Assembly (NCBI GenBank): GCA_016717145.1
Contig: JADKGD010000006.1
Location: 1-64,000, forward strand
Direction of reading: 5' to 3'
Origin: Saprospiraceae bacterium
Lineage (GTDB): Bacteria; Bacteroidota; Bacteroidia; Chitinophagales; Saprospiraceae
DNA: 64,000 nucleotides
The position numbers were made by a program, and so were the translations under genes. Position 1 is the stretch's first letter. Every line of letters starts with the position of its first letter. Of the stretch, positions 1 to 9,701 are shown piece after piece. The notes below the pieces were generated by a model, which was not told the origin of the DNA, did not search any database, and worked only from the letters and a program-made list of their open reading frames with translations.

Positions 1-102
1 GACCATTGCACATCGTCAATTACAAACTCTGATTTTACCCAAAATGAAAAGAATCATCTTCAAGTAAATTGTTTTAAATTCGTGTAAATCTTTATTTCCC
101 AT
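1..102 (-). CDS. FecR-type anti-sigma factor, N-terminal fragment (window edge, frameshifted)
   Basis: An ATG at 102 on the minus strand lies just downstream of the ECF sigma gene, where Bacteroidota usually carry the FecR-like anti-sigma partner. The raw frame breaks, but adding one base to the T4 run at 72-75 and one to the A4 run at 41-44 (plus-strand view) gives a continuous start containing LLEDDSFHFWVKSEF. This resembles the acidic, tryptophan-containing N-terminal segment of FecR proteins. The rest lies outside the window. The identification rests on position and a short stretch, so it is tentative. The alternative is non-coding DNA. Confidence 0.4.
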
Positions 103-172
103 ATTATTTATGATCTGCTACATTTAAATAAGTCAAAGTGAAGTATTTTGTACTCATGAATCAATAAGTATT

Positions 173-739
173 TTACCAAATAGACATCATTAACAATAAT
201 GCTGATATAATATTATCCCTAAGAATCAAAATTCCTTTGGAAATGAGGTTTCTGACTGACTGATAATTAATATTCATGATTTCACAAATCTGTTCATAAT
301 TCATTTCTTCATAATATTTTAAATATATGGCTTCACGTTGTCTGCTGCTCAACTGGTCAAATGCAGTGTGCAGTCTGGCCTTATTTGTTGAATTGGTTTC
401 CTCCTGAATTAAAATGTCTTCAATCGAAATACTAAATTCTGTTTCATCATTTTCCACATTTGTATAGGAGGTTGTTTTCATATCCTTTTCAATGCGTTTT
501 ATTAAATCCCTTCTTGCTGATACACAGAGGTATTTAATAATGGAATCCGTATTCCCGAGGGAATCTCTTCTCTGCCAAATCTGCACAAAAAGATCATGTA
601 GGGTATCTTCAATTAATTCGATGTCTTTAGTAAATTTTTTACAATAGTTTTCCAAATCTCTTATATGGCGATCATAGATTTCTTTGAACGCTTTTTGTTC
701 TCCATTTTTAAGTTTTGACCACAATGTAAGATCATCCAT
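173..739 (-). CDS. ECF-type RNA polymerase sigma-70 factor
   Basis: A 188-residue sigma factor of the extracytoplasmic-function type. Region 2 spans about residues 10-80, with acidic and aromatic residues around FKEIYDRHIRDLENYCKKF and LHDLFVQIWQRRDSL. Region 4 spans about 120-180, with LSSRQREAIYLKYYEEMNY and the helix-turn-helix segment YEQICEIMNINYQSVRNLIS. In Bacteroidota such factors usually pair with a FecR anti-sigma protein and control outer-membrane uptake or stress genes. A likely fecR start follows immediately downstream at the window edge, which fits. The target regulon cannot be read from this window. Length is normal for the family. Confidence 0.92.
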   Translation of the reverse strand: MDDLTLWSKLKNGEQKAFKEIYDRHIRDLENYCKKFTKDIELIEDTLHDLFVQIWQRRDSLGNTDSIIKYLCVSARRDLIKRIEKDMKTTSYTNVENDETEFSISIEDILIQEETNSTNKARLHTAFDQLSSRQREAIYLKYYEEMNYEQICEIMNINYQSVRNLISKGILILRDNIISALLLMMSIW

Positions 740-805
740 GTATAAAATTTAGACTTAGACAGATTTTATGGTTCAAAGTTAAAAGATTAATCAACTAATA
801 AATCA

Positions 806-813
806 TATATTTG
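806..813 (+). promoter_or_regulatory. Bacteroidota -7 box upstream of yajC
   Basis: TATATTTG matches the TAnnTTTG -7 consensus of Bacteroidota housekeeping promoters and sits 25 bases before the yajC ATG. No clear TTG -33 element is present at the expected distance. Confidence 0.5.
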
Positions 814-838
814 CAACTTAATACCAGAATACAATCTT

Positions 839-1153
839 ATGATCTTATTTTTTGTACTTCAAGGCGGAGCAAGCAGTTTGCTAAATTTCCTTTTTCCTGC
901 GCTATTACTAGCATTTTTTTATTTCTTTTTTATAAGACCTCAGGTTACAAAACAGAAACAACAGGCAACATTTGCGACAAATCTACAAAAGGGTGACGAA
1001 GTGGTTACTGCCAGTGGAATCATTGGACAAATAAGCAAAATAGAAGATGATGCTGTAACCCTACAAATAGATCCAAAAACATTTATCAGGGTTGTACCAA
1101 GCGCTGTATCAAAAGAAATGACAGAAGCCTATAAAGGTAAAGCTAAAGTGTAG
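839..1153 (+). CDS. yajC: Preprotein translocase subunit YajC
   Basis: A 104-residue inner-membrane protein that associates with SecDF and the SecYEG translocon to assist protein export. One hydrophobic transmembrane segment lies at about residues 13-32 (LLNFLFPALLLAFFYFFFI). It is followed by the family hallmark RPQ (residues 33-35), then a KGDEVVTASGIIGQI segment typical of the cytoplasmic domain. Length matches the family. A TAnnTTTG promoter box precedes the ATG. The gene is convergent with the CvfB-like gene downstream, and no secD/secF genes are adjacent. Confidence 0.95.
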   Translation: MILFFVLQGGASSLLNFLFPALLLAFFYFFFIRPQVTKQKQQATFATNLQKGDEVVTASGIIGQISKIEDDAVTLQIDPKTFIRVVPSAVSKEMTEAYKGKAKV

Positions 1154-1184
1154 CTTTATATGTAATTCGATAAAATACTGATAA

Positions 1185-2027
1185 TCAATTAGTATTGTCA
1201 ATTCGTTTTATTCCTGAATCACTTAACTCTATTAAGCGTTGCTTGAACAAATTTCCTATACTTTGTTTGAATACTTTTTTGCTGATGCCAAATATTTTAT
1301 AAATGACTTCAGGATCTGTTTTATCATTATATGGTAAGCTGCCACCTGCATTACTTATCTTATCAAGTATATTCTGAGCAATATGATCAATTTTGCCGTA
1401 CCCTGGTTTTTCTAAAGTCAGATCAATCTTATTATCGTCTCTCAATTTTTTAATATAACCCAGACACTTTTGACCGGTGGCTAATTTTTTGAACACTTCA
1501 TTTTTATATAATATCCCGAGGCTTTCCCCATTAATTATTGCATTATAACCAATATCAGATTGTGTCCATATCATTAAATTAACTTCCTGATTTATTTCAA
1601 ATTTCGGAATTTCTAAATTAAGGAATTTTTCCAGATTCATGGAGGCCGTAATTCGTTCTGTCAATGCATCGATATAAACATACACAACATATGATTTCCC
1701 TTCTTCCATTTTTACTCTTTGTTCACTAAAGGGAACAAATAATTCTTTCATGATGCCCCAATTTAAAAATGCACCAATGTTTTCGACTTTATTTACCTTC
1801 AAATAAGCGCATTCTCCAACCTGAGCAAAAGGTTCTTCTGTAGTGGCAACATATCTTTCTTCACCATCAAGGTATACAAATACATCCATAAAATCACCGA
1901 TTAGTTGGGTTGGAGTCGTGTATCTTTTAGGGATCAGTATTTCTCCAAGATTTTTACCATCCAGATAAAATCCAAAATCAACCTTTCTAGCTATTTCCAA
2001 ATATATTTTTCTCCCAAGTTCTGCCAC
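1185..2027 (-). CDS. CvfB/YitL-type S1 RNA-binding protein
   Basis: A protein with successive S1-like OB folds and a C-terminal winged helix, resembling CvfB (conserved virulence factor B), an RNA-binding regulator in Staphylococcus. The N-terminal S1 region carries KVDFGFYLDG and GEILIPKRY. A second S1 region includes ENIGAFLNWGIMKELFVPFS. The winged helix lies at the C-terminal end (SKKVFKQSIGNLFKQRLIEL). I choose GTG at 2027 (product begins MAELGRKIYLEIARKVDFG, about 280 residues), because the longer frame would begin at a TTG inside the upstream gene's terminator and would cover a TATCTTTG promoter box. The RNA target is unknown. Confidence 0.85.
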   Translation of the reverse strand: MAELGRKIYLEIARKVDFGFYLDGKNLGEILIPKRYTTPTQLIGDFMDVFVYLDGEERYVATTEEPFAQVGECAYLKVNKVENIGAFLNWGIMKELFVPFSEQRVKMEEGKSYVVYVYIDALTERITASMNLEKFLNLEIPKFEINQEVNLMIWTQSDIGYNAIINGESLGILYKNEVFKKLATGQKCLGYIKKLRDDNKIDLTLEKPGYGKIDHIAQNILDKISNAGGSLPYNDKTDPEVIYKIFGISKKVFKQSIGNLFKQRLIELSDSGIKRIDNTN

Positions 2028-2046
2028 ATTGATGATTTTATTTCGG

Positions 2047-2075
2047 CAAAGATAAAAATAAAAAGAGTCAGACAA
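2047..2075 (-). promoter_or_regulatory. Promoter of the CvfB-like gene
   Basis: On the minus strand a TTG (2075-2073) is followed after 18 bases by TATCTTTG (2054-2047), matching the Bacteroidota -33/-7 form. Transcription would begin near 2040, just before the GTG start at 2027. The -33 element lies in the right arm of the upstream gene's terminator hairpin. Confidence 0.6.
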
Positions 2076-2089
2076 AAAATGTCTGACTC
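2058..2089 (-). terminator. Rho-independent terminator of the thioredoxin/SprB T9SS gene
   Basis: On the minus strand a perfect 10-bp stem, GAGTCAGACA pairing with TGTCTGACTC around a short T-rich loop, is followed by TTTTTATTTTT. It lies about 27 bases after the stop of the preceding gene. Confidence 0.85.
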
Positions 2090-2115
2090 CTCAAAAATAT
2101 AATGTTAAAATAATT

Positions 2116-5100
2116 TTATCTGATTACTATAAATCTTCGGGCAAAATTAAAATTATTACCTTTCACATTTAAAAAATAAATCCCTGCAGGCAATCTACTT
2201 ACATCAAGTCTTTCACTAATGTTTCCATCATATTTTTTTGTCATTACATTTGACCCAAGTCCATTTATCACTTGTACTTCAGAAGACATGTTATGTATAA
2301 ACTATACAGATATGTCAAGTAAATTTGATACTGGATTTGGAAAGATGAATTGATTCAAATATTTTGACTCATCTAATCCAGAAGCATTCTCTACAACAAA
2401 TGGGCCAATCAATTTTGAACAATTCTTAGAGTCAGTAACAACACAAGTATAACTTCCTGCACCTACGTCTACAAGGTTTTGTGTCGTTTGTCCATTCGAC
2501 CAAAGGTAGTTATAACCTCCATTACCTCCATCTGTCACAACATTCACACCGCCTATATTCTGATTGTTTGCATCATTAATTATAAATGAAGAATTTATAA
2601 CGATAGCTGTAGGCTGAGAAATATCAATTATAGAAAATACAACATTATTAGCAGCATCTATTACTTCAACACTATACTCACCAATGCCAATCCAGTTAAG
2701 CTAGCTTCATTGGACACAAAGTTATTAGGTCCTGACCATACTATTGTGAATGGTGCAAGACCGCCAAAAATGTTCACTGATGCAGTACCATTACCTGATC
2801 CAAAACAAGAAGCATCAGTTGCATTTACAGATACCGTCAATATACTCGATACGGTAAATGATTGGCACTCCGTATTAGCTCCACAATCATTTGTAACTGT
2901 CAGACATACATTATATACTCCATTGGAAGTATATAACGTCGTAGTATTGGCTTGAGTACTTGTGGTTCCATTTCCAAAATCCCATAAATATGAATTGTTT
3001 GGTGCTATACTAGAAGTATTGGCAGTCAATGCGGTTTCAACAAGTGTCGCTTCAAACAGAGCAGATGGAGCCTGAGATATTTCATTTACTGTTTTGCTCT
3101 GAGTTACCGAACAACCGGAAGCAAGATTTGTAACTGATAAAGTATAAGTACCTTCTTCAGATACAGTAACAATTAATGAATTTTGACCCGAAATGATAGA
3201 TCCGTTTTGCGTAGACCAGATATAGCTATATTCACTTTCATTGCCAATAATGGTAGCCGTTACATTAACCTCTTGAACAATACAAGTTAAAATATCCGGA
3301 TCTGCAATATTCATTTGAGGGAATTCATTTGACATTGTCACAGTTGAAGTCGCAATATAAGTACATCCATTGTTTCCTGTTGCAGTAACAACATAAGAGC
3401 CTGCCTTATTAACTGTAATACACGATGCAGAATTATTTTCATTAACGTTCCAAAGCAATGACACAGCATCTGTTGTTGCACAAATTTGTACTTCAGGTTG
3501 AGCACATGTAAGCATAGGTAAATCAGGAACACTTAGTGTTGGAACAACAATATTCTGATCGACCTGTCTTGAACCATTTGAAGTACAACCGTTTGTTGTG
3601 TTTGTTATAATCAGGTTGTATACACCTTGCAGGTTTACAATCGGTGCTAAAGTATTTGAACCGCTGACAATGTTTCCGTTGGCCGTTGACCAAGCATACG
3701 TAAAATTACTTCCATTGGAAGACTGGGATGCGTCTATGGTCACTTGAGATGTAACACAATTTAATTGTGAAGGTGATATAATATTTAATAATGGTTCCAG
3801 CGTGTCTGCCATCATTTCAACTGTTGAATTATTTATACAGCCATTTGAAGTATTTGTAACCTTCAAATTATACATACCAGCCGCATTAACGGAAGCAACC
3901 AATTGATTTGCCCCGGAAACGATATTACCATTTGTTGTGTCCATAAATATGTAATATAATCAGCGGTTGAAGATCCTGCACCTGTTACCTGCGCAGCGTT
4001 TATACAAGTTACCGTTCCCAAAGCCGCAGTTATGGCCGTAGGCGCAGTAGTGAAACCAACATTAATTGAAGAAGATATCTGGCAATTATTATTATCTTTT
4101 ATGACATAACCATAATTACCTCCAAATAAATTAGAAAAAACAGGGCTTGATTGTGATACACCATTTAGTGTAAAATTATAAGGAGCCACACCCCCAGCGG
4201 CTTCAAAAGTAACCACGCCATTATTTTGACTACAAGTTGCGCCAGCAATGTCTACATAACCAAGTAAAGGGGCTGGCTGAGTAATTTGATAACTGGCGGT
4301 AGCCTGACAATTTACATTGTCCGATACTGTTACTGTATAACTACCGGCAATAAGATTATTCATGACATGGCTTGTGCTACCTGTATTCCAAATGTATGAT
4401 TTATTGCCAGATCCACCTGAACCACTAATTTCAATTGCTCCTGTGTTTGAACCATTACAGAATACATTATTCTCATTTAAAGTTGTAATAAGTACCGGAG
4501 AAGGCGCATTTATAGTATAATCCGGTGTTTCTAATGTAAAGCCATTTCCATCTGTAATTGTACATGCATATGAACCATTTGGAAGATTTGATATAGTAGC
4601 AGTATGGGCACCATTGTCCCAATCATATGTTTTGGTTCCGGCACCTGCTGTTACATTTAATGCAATCTGAGAAGTATTTGCACAAATACCATTTGTTACA
4701 TTTGAAGTATAGGCCATTTCAAAAGAACCAAAAAGGTATGACTCTAAACCAACAGCAGATAGTTGACCTGTTTCATATACTTTTTTAGTATGGTGATTGA
4801 TGGCATAGATGGTAGGAAAATATGTAATACCATAAGAAGATTTTACACCACTACTACCAATAGCAGATAAATCACAGATAGGATATGGAGTGCCTGCCAC
4901 CCAATTGCCTTGAGTACCACCATTAGGACCAACGCAACCTGAAGGCCCATAAAGACAGGCTGTATTGTTATTATTTTCAGACTCAAGAAATAAAACCACA
5001 ACTTGATTCGAACCATTGGGACCATATTGATTATGTATTGATTCCAAAGCACCCGTATTATGGTAATTCCAACAAGGTCCACACCAAGTGGCAGAAAAGT

Positions 5101-5275
5101 CAAGAACAACATGTTTCCCAGCATTCAGGTAGCTATATAGATTATGAGTTGTGCCATTAAGGTCTGTAACAGTAAAATCCGGAGCTAAAGCACCATCCGG
5201 CAGAGATGCTTTTACGGTAAATGATGTTAATGTGAAAATTAATAATACAAGTAAAAGGTTTTTCATTTTATGCAT
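2116..5275 (-). CDS. Secreted thioredoxin-fold protein with SprB/PKD-like repeats and T9SS sorting domain (three lesions)
   Basis: A cell-surface or secreted protein of about 1,050 residues, read across three breaks. Order: signal peptide (about 1-24), a thioredoxin/redoxin domain with WCGPCW, several SprB-like repeats (CNGSNTGAIEISGSGGSGNK), Ig/PKD-like repeats with a recurring NGNIVSG motif, one PKD-type segment (YLWDFGNGTTSTQ), and a T9SS C-terminal sorting domain (FPNPVSNLLDIS ... LPAGIYFLNV). One base is missing near 3940, where repeat paralogues predict W-T-T-T-N-G, and another near 2690. An in-frame TAG at 2302-2304 then interrupts the sorting domain, which continues in the same frame to 2116. 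The two shifts look like sequencing errors. The TAG is harder to dismiss. Thioredoxin fusions of this kind are common T9SS cargo in Bacteroidota; the substrate is unknown. Confidence 0.85.
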
Positions 5276-5303
5276 ATTTGTTAATAAAAATATAAATAAC
5301 CAT

Positions 5304-5336
5304 CAAATGTAAAAAATTTAAATATTTATTTATCAA
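5304..5336 (-). promoter_or_regulatory. Promoter of the thioredoxin/SprB T9SS gene
   Basis: On the minus strand TTG (5336-5334), a 22-base spacer and TACATTTG (5311-5304) match the Bacteroidota -33/-7 consensus. The gene start at 5275 (or the second ATG at 5266) is 29-38 bases downstream. Confidence 0.6.
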
Positions 5337-5395
5337 TATCTAATTACAAATTAATAAAAAAAAGATGTGCCAAAATTATATTCTGCACAAAGTAG

Positions 5396-6735
5396 TTATT
5401 TTTTATTCATGTTTGGCATTCCTTGCATTAACTTATCCATACCTTTTCCCTTACTCATCATTTGCATCATTTTACGCATTTGATCAAATTGTTTGATAAA
5501 CATATTAATTTCATGTAAATTTTTACCACTGCCTGTTGCAATTCTCTTCTTTCGGGACATATTCAACAAGTCTGGATTTGCCCTTTCTTTAGGGGTCATA
5601 GACAGAATTATGGCTTCAACTTTACCAAATGCTTTATCATCAATATTGATATCCTTTGTCATTTTACTCATTCCGGGTATCATATTCATCAACGACTTTA
5701 CATCTCCCATTTTTTTGATTTGATTTAACTGACCTAAAAAGTCATTAAAGTCAAACTTATTTTTTCGAATTTTCTTTTCGAGGCGTTCTGCTTCTTTTTC
5801 ATCAAATTGTTCTTGTGCTTTTTCAACAAATGAAACAATATCTCCCATTCCAAGAATTCTTTGCGCCATTCTTTCAGGATAAAAATATCCAGAGTATCCA
5901 GTTTTTCACCCGAACTAATAAACTTGATGGGTTTGCCTACTGCATATTTTATGGATAATGCTGCGCCGCCACGTGTATCACCATCCAGTTTGGTTAATAC
6001 GACACCATCAAAGTTTAAACGCTCATTGAATACAGCAGCTGTATTTACAGCATCCTGACCTGTCATGGCATCTACTACAAATAAAATTTCTGAAGGAATG
6101 ATTGCATTTTTAACATTCTCAATCTCCTGCATCATCTCTTCATCAACTGAAGTACGACCAGCAGTATCAATGATGACTACATCATGTGTATGACTCTTTG
6201 CGTAACTTATTGCATTTAAAGCTATAGCAACGGGATTTTTATTTTCGGGCTCCTTAAAAATTTGAACACCAACTTGTTCTGCCAGTATGCTTAACTGATC
6301 AACAGCTGCCGGTCTGTACACGTCACAAGCAACCAATAACGGTCGTTTGGCTTTCTTTTCTTTGAGATATTTAGCAAGTTTTCCAGCGAATGTGGTTTTG
6401 CCTGAACCTTGTAGCCCTGAAATTAATATAATGGCAGGATTTCCTTTCAGGTTGATGCCTGCAGCTTGCCCTCCCATCAGTTCTACCATTTCATCCTGGA
6501 CAATTTTAACCATCAATTCGCCAGGCTTTACGGCAGAAAGAACATTAGCCGTTCCCAGTGCTTTATCTTTGATTTTGTCTGTAAACTCCTTAGCAATTTT
6601 ATAATTTACATCCGCAGCCACCAATGCCCGCCTTATCTCTTTTATGGAGTTTGCAATATTTAGTTCGGTTAATCTTCCTTCTCCTTTAAGGTTTTTGAAC
6701 GCAACATCCAGTTTTTCACTTAAACTTTCAAACAT
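5396..6735 (-). CDS. ffh: Signal recognition particle protein Ffh (single-base frameshift)
   Basis: SRP54 GTPase that binds signal peptides of nascent membrane proteins and docks with FtsY. The N domain begins MFESLSEKLD at ATG 6735. The G domain has the P-loop GLQGSGKTT, DTAGRT, TKLDGD and the GEKLDTLDIF region. The C-terminal M domain is methionine-rich (GMSKMTKDI; QMRKMMQMMSKGKGMDKLM). The frame breaks at the A5 run 5881-5885. One more base restores the expected DIFYPERMAQRILGMGD. Because ffh is essential, this is almost certainly a homopolymer sequencing error, not a pseudogene. The start proposed upstream at 6759 adds nine residues outside the family pattern. Confidence 0.95.
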
Positions 6736-6871
6736 GGTAATTAATTTTATGAGGGGCAAATATAATCAATCAACGGCATAAGAAACACTCTAAGGGAATT
6801 TAAAATTTTACTCAATTTGATGTATTTTAAAAAATAATTACTAATGTAGATTTTAATCAATTATTTTAATA

Positions 6872-6879
6872 TAATTTTG
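6872..6879 (+). promoter_or_regulatory. -7 box upstream of the asparaginase-like gene
   Basis: TAATTTTG fits TAnnTTTG and lies 29 bases before the ATG at 6909. No TTG is present at -33. Confidence 0.4.
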
Positions 6880-6908
6880 ATGTCTAAACAAGTAAATCTG
6901 TTGATACT

Positions 6909-7955
6909 ATGGTAAAATTATCCAGAAGAAAATTTATTACAAAAAGTATTGCTATCGTTCCGACTATAGGTTTACTCACCTCTTGTAAGTCTAATCTTAT
7001 TGCCTCTCCACTCAAAGGGCCAATCGTAGTTTCAACCTGGGATAGCGGCCTTGAAGTTAATAAGGTCGCCTGGGAAATATTGGGAAAAGGAGGCAAGGCA
7101 ATTGATGCAGTAGAGAAAGGTGCCAATTCAATTGAAAATCAAATTAATTGCTGTGTTGGTCTTGGTGGCAATCCTGACAGGGACGGTTATGTGACTCTGG
7201 ATGCCTGTATCATGGATGAAAATCATAATTGTGGATCTGTAGCATTTTTAGAACAAATTAAGCATCCCATCAGCGTAGCCCGCAAAGTAATGGAAAAAAC
7301 TCCTCACGTTATGCTGGTAGGCGAAGGTGCATTACAATTTGCAATGGAAAACGGTTTTGTACAAGAACCCAAAACATTGTCAAAACCAGCAGAAAAGGAA
7401 TACAAAAACTGGCTAAAAAAATCTGAATATAAACCAATTATAAATATTGAACTTGGTCAAGGAAAAGAGCATTTCAAAAATCAAGATGTTCCAAAAAAAT
7501 TAGAAAACGGAAATTTTAATCATGATACAATGGGCCTGGTCGCCCTTGATAGTACTTTCAATTTGTCAGGGGCCTGCACAACAAGTGGCATGGGTTTTAA
7601 AATGCGCGGCCGTGTTGGAGATTCACCTATCATTGGTGCCGGACTTTTTGTTGATAATGAAATCGGTGCAGCAACCTCTTCCGGGCAGGGAGAAGAAGTG
7701 ATTAGGATTTGTGGTACACATCTTGTTGTCGAATTGATGCGGAATGGAAATTCTCCTTATGAAGCTTGTAAAAAGGCCATAGAACGATTGGTCAATATAA
7801 ACAAAAAGAAAGCCAGGGATTTTCAGGTTGGTTTTCTTGCATTAAATAAAGCCGGCGAATATGGCGCTTATGCGGTTCAGCCCGGGTTTTCCTTCTCTGT
7901 AACTTCCTCAGATAATGGTGGAAAAACCTATAATGCTGAGTCATATTTCAAATAG
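6909..7955 (+). CDS. N4-(beta-N-acetylglucosaminyl)-L-asparaginase-like Ntn hydrolase (lipoprotein)
   Basis: A 348-residue glycosylasparaginase of the isoaspartyl peptidase/asparaginase-2 family, which cleaves the asparagine-GlcNAc bond of N-linked glycopeptides after self-cleavage into two chains. The cleavage site and nucleophile are visible in HDTMG (Thr at about residue 207). The downstream GACTTSGMGFKMRGRVGDSP and GAATSSGQGE match the small-subunit substrate pocket. The N-terminus has a twin-arginine-like stretch (RRKFITK) and a lipobox (LLTSC), so the mature enzyme is probably a periplasmic or outer-membrane lipoprotein. It stands alone and converges with the next gene. Confidence 0.88.
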   Translation: MVKLSRRKFITKSIAIVPTIGLLTSCKSNLIASPLKGPIVVSTWDSGLEVNKVAWEILGKGGKAIDAVEKGANSIENQINCCVGLGGNPDRDGYVTLDACIMDENHNCGSVAFLEQIKHPISVARKVMEKTPHVMLVGEGALQFAMENGFVQEPKTLSKPAEKEYKNWLKKSEYKPIINIELGQGKEHFKNQDVPKKLENGNFNHDTMGLVALDSTFNLSGACTTSGMGFKMRGRVGDSPIIGAGLFVDNEIGAATSSGQGEEVIRICGTHLVVELMRNGNSPYEACKKAIERLVNINKKKARDFQVGFLALNKAGEYGAYAVQPGFSFSVTSSDNGGKTYNAESYFK

Positions 7956-7985
7956 AGACTATTTAGTTTAAAAAAACACAACACA

Positions 7986-9584
7986 TTATTCAATATGATC
8001 AATTAGTTGTTTTGTTTTAATGTGATTGGGCTTATTAAATAAATTCTCAATTTTTCCTTGTTCGACAATTTTTCCAGCATCCAACACAATTACTTCGGAA
8101 CAAAGATATTTAATAAGGGCTGGATCATGAGAAATAAAAAGTGCAGCAAACCTCATTTCTTTTTGCAGGTCTAAAATTAAGTCCATCATTTTTTGCTGGT
8201 TAAATTTATCCAATGCAGATAATGATTCATCAAAAATTATCAATTTTGGTTTTGCCAATAAGGTTCTTGCCAAACAAATCCTTTGCTTTTGGCCGCCTGA
8301 CAATTGATGTGGATATTTTAATAGACAACTCTCAGGTAAGGATACCTTTTCAAGTATTTCTGCTACACTTAAATTCAATGCTGGATTGCTCTTAACTTCA
8401 TGATACAACAAAATCACTTCCTTTAAAGAATAATTAATTTTTAATTTAGGGTTCAGACTTGTAGCAGCATCCTGAAATATCATCTGTATACCTGAATTGA
8501 TTTTCCTATTTTGAAATGTTTTGAGGTTACGCTGTTTAAAATGAATCACCCCGGTATAATCAGTAATCAGACCACATATTGTTTTGGCCAGTGTAGATTT
8601 GCCGCTGCCCGATTCCCCCAGGACACCAAGAATATCGCCATTATGTATACTGAACGTTACATCTTTTAAAGCTGTGATAATAAATTTTTCAGTAAAAGAA
8701 AATAAGCTTTTATGGTAAAAGGATTTAGAAAGCATTGAAACATCAAGTATTGGAAGTTCATTGGATAAAACATGGCTGTCATACTTTGGCTGATTAAAAC
8801 CCGCATTCAGATATGATCTTGTGTAATCACTAAGTTGACTCATATCCAAATTGAAAGGTTTTATGGTATCTATAATTTCTCCGTCCTTAATTAAGATAAT
8901 GGCATCAGCAATTTTTTTAAGTAATACTATATCATGAGAAATGAAAATAAAAGCACATGCCGTGCTTTGTTTTATACTCATCAACAACGCTATAATGTCT
9001 TTTGAAGTCATAACATCCAAAGAAGCTGTGGCTTCATCGATGATGATCAACTTTGGTTTATTAATAAAAGCCATTGCAATACAAATTCGTTGAAGTTCGC
9101 CTCCTGACAACTCGTATGGATATGCATTATAAAATCTTTCAGCTTCATTTAATCCCACTGAAACTAATACTTTTATTACTTCCTTTTTATGCTCAATAGG
9201 GGATTTTGGCCTATGTATTTCAATTGCCTCCAGGATCTGAGTGCCACATTTTTTTACAGGATTTAAAACTGCCAATGGATTTTGAAAAACAATACTTATA
9301 TCATTTCCTCTTAATGTACATAATTCTACCTCCGTCGCACCGTACAGATCAATTTCGTTAAAAATCACACTCCCTTTTGTATTGAATCCATCAGTTGGAG
9401 ATAACAATTTCAATATTGACAAAGCTAAAATTGATTTTCCTGCCCCTGATTCACCTGTGAGGCCAAGTACTTTTCCAGGTTCAATTTTAAAGCTAATATT
9501 TTTGATGATATCAACATGTCCAAAACCCGTGTTATAGGTAACACAAAGATTTTTTAGTTCCAATATTGGCCTGATGTCATTCAT
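7986..9584 (-). CDS. Peptide-type ABC transporter, two fused ATPase domains
   Basis: A 532-residue cytoplasmic ATPase made of two nucleotide-binding domains, like YejF/GsiA or a DppD-DppF fusion. Domain 1 (about 1-260) has Walker A GESGAGKS, signature LSGGE and Walker B LIIIDEATASLD. Domain 2 (about 275-532) has GESGSGKS, LSGGQKQR and LIIFDESLSALD, with switch histidines in ISHD in both. Both sites look catalytically complete. Such proteins power oligopeptide or microcin uptake permeases, but no permease or binding-protein gene is adjacent, so the substrate cannot be assigned. Confidence 0.9.
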   Translation of the reverse strand: MNDIRPILELKNLCVTYNTGFGHVDIIKNISFKIEPGKVLGLTGESGAGKSILALSILKLLSPTDGFNTKGSVIFNEIDLYGATEVELCTLRGNDISIVFQNPLAVLNPVKKCGTQILEAIEIHRPKSPIEHKKEVIKVLVSVGLNEAERFYNAYPYELSGGELQRICIAMAFINKPKLIIIDEATASLDVMTSKDIIALLMSIKQSTACAFIFISHDIVLLKKIADAIILIKDGEIIDTIKPFNLDMSQLSDYTRSYLNAGFNQPKYDSHVLSNELPILDVSMLSKSFYHKSLFSFTEKFIITALKDVTFSIHNGDILGVLGESGSGKSTLAKTICGLITDYTGVIHFKQRNLKTFQNRKINSGIQMIFQDAATSLNPKLKINYSLKEVILLYHEVKSNPALNLSVAEILEKVSLPESCLLKYPHQLSGGQKQRICLARTLLAKPKLIIFDESLSALDKFNQQKMMDLILDLQKEMRFAALFISHDPALIKYLCSEVIVLDAGKIVEQGKIENLFNKPNHIKTKQLIDHIE

Positions 9585-9652
9585 AAATTAATTCCAAAAG
9601 TATCAATTTTAAGGACATTCATTTATACTTTCTGCTATTATATTGTACATAA

Positions 9653-9685
9653 CATTTCTTTTCCAAAAACAAAGGCCTATTTTTG
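9653..9685 (+). promoter_or_regulatory. Promoter of the EamA transporter gene
   Basis: TTG (9653-9655), a 22-base spacer and TATTTTTG (9678-9685) match the Bacteroidota consensus. The predicted transcription start near 9692 makes a start codon at or after 9702 likely. Confidence 0.55.
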
Positions 9686-9701
9686 TGAAAATAATTCCAT
9701 T

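Noticed and set aside
2028..2075. N-terminal extension of the CvfB-like protein
   Set aside because: It starts with TTG inside the terminator and spans a promoter box; the family begins at the GTG at 2027.
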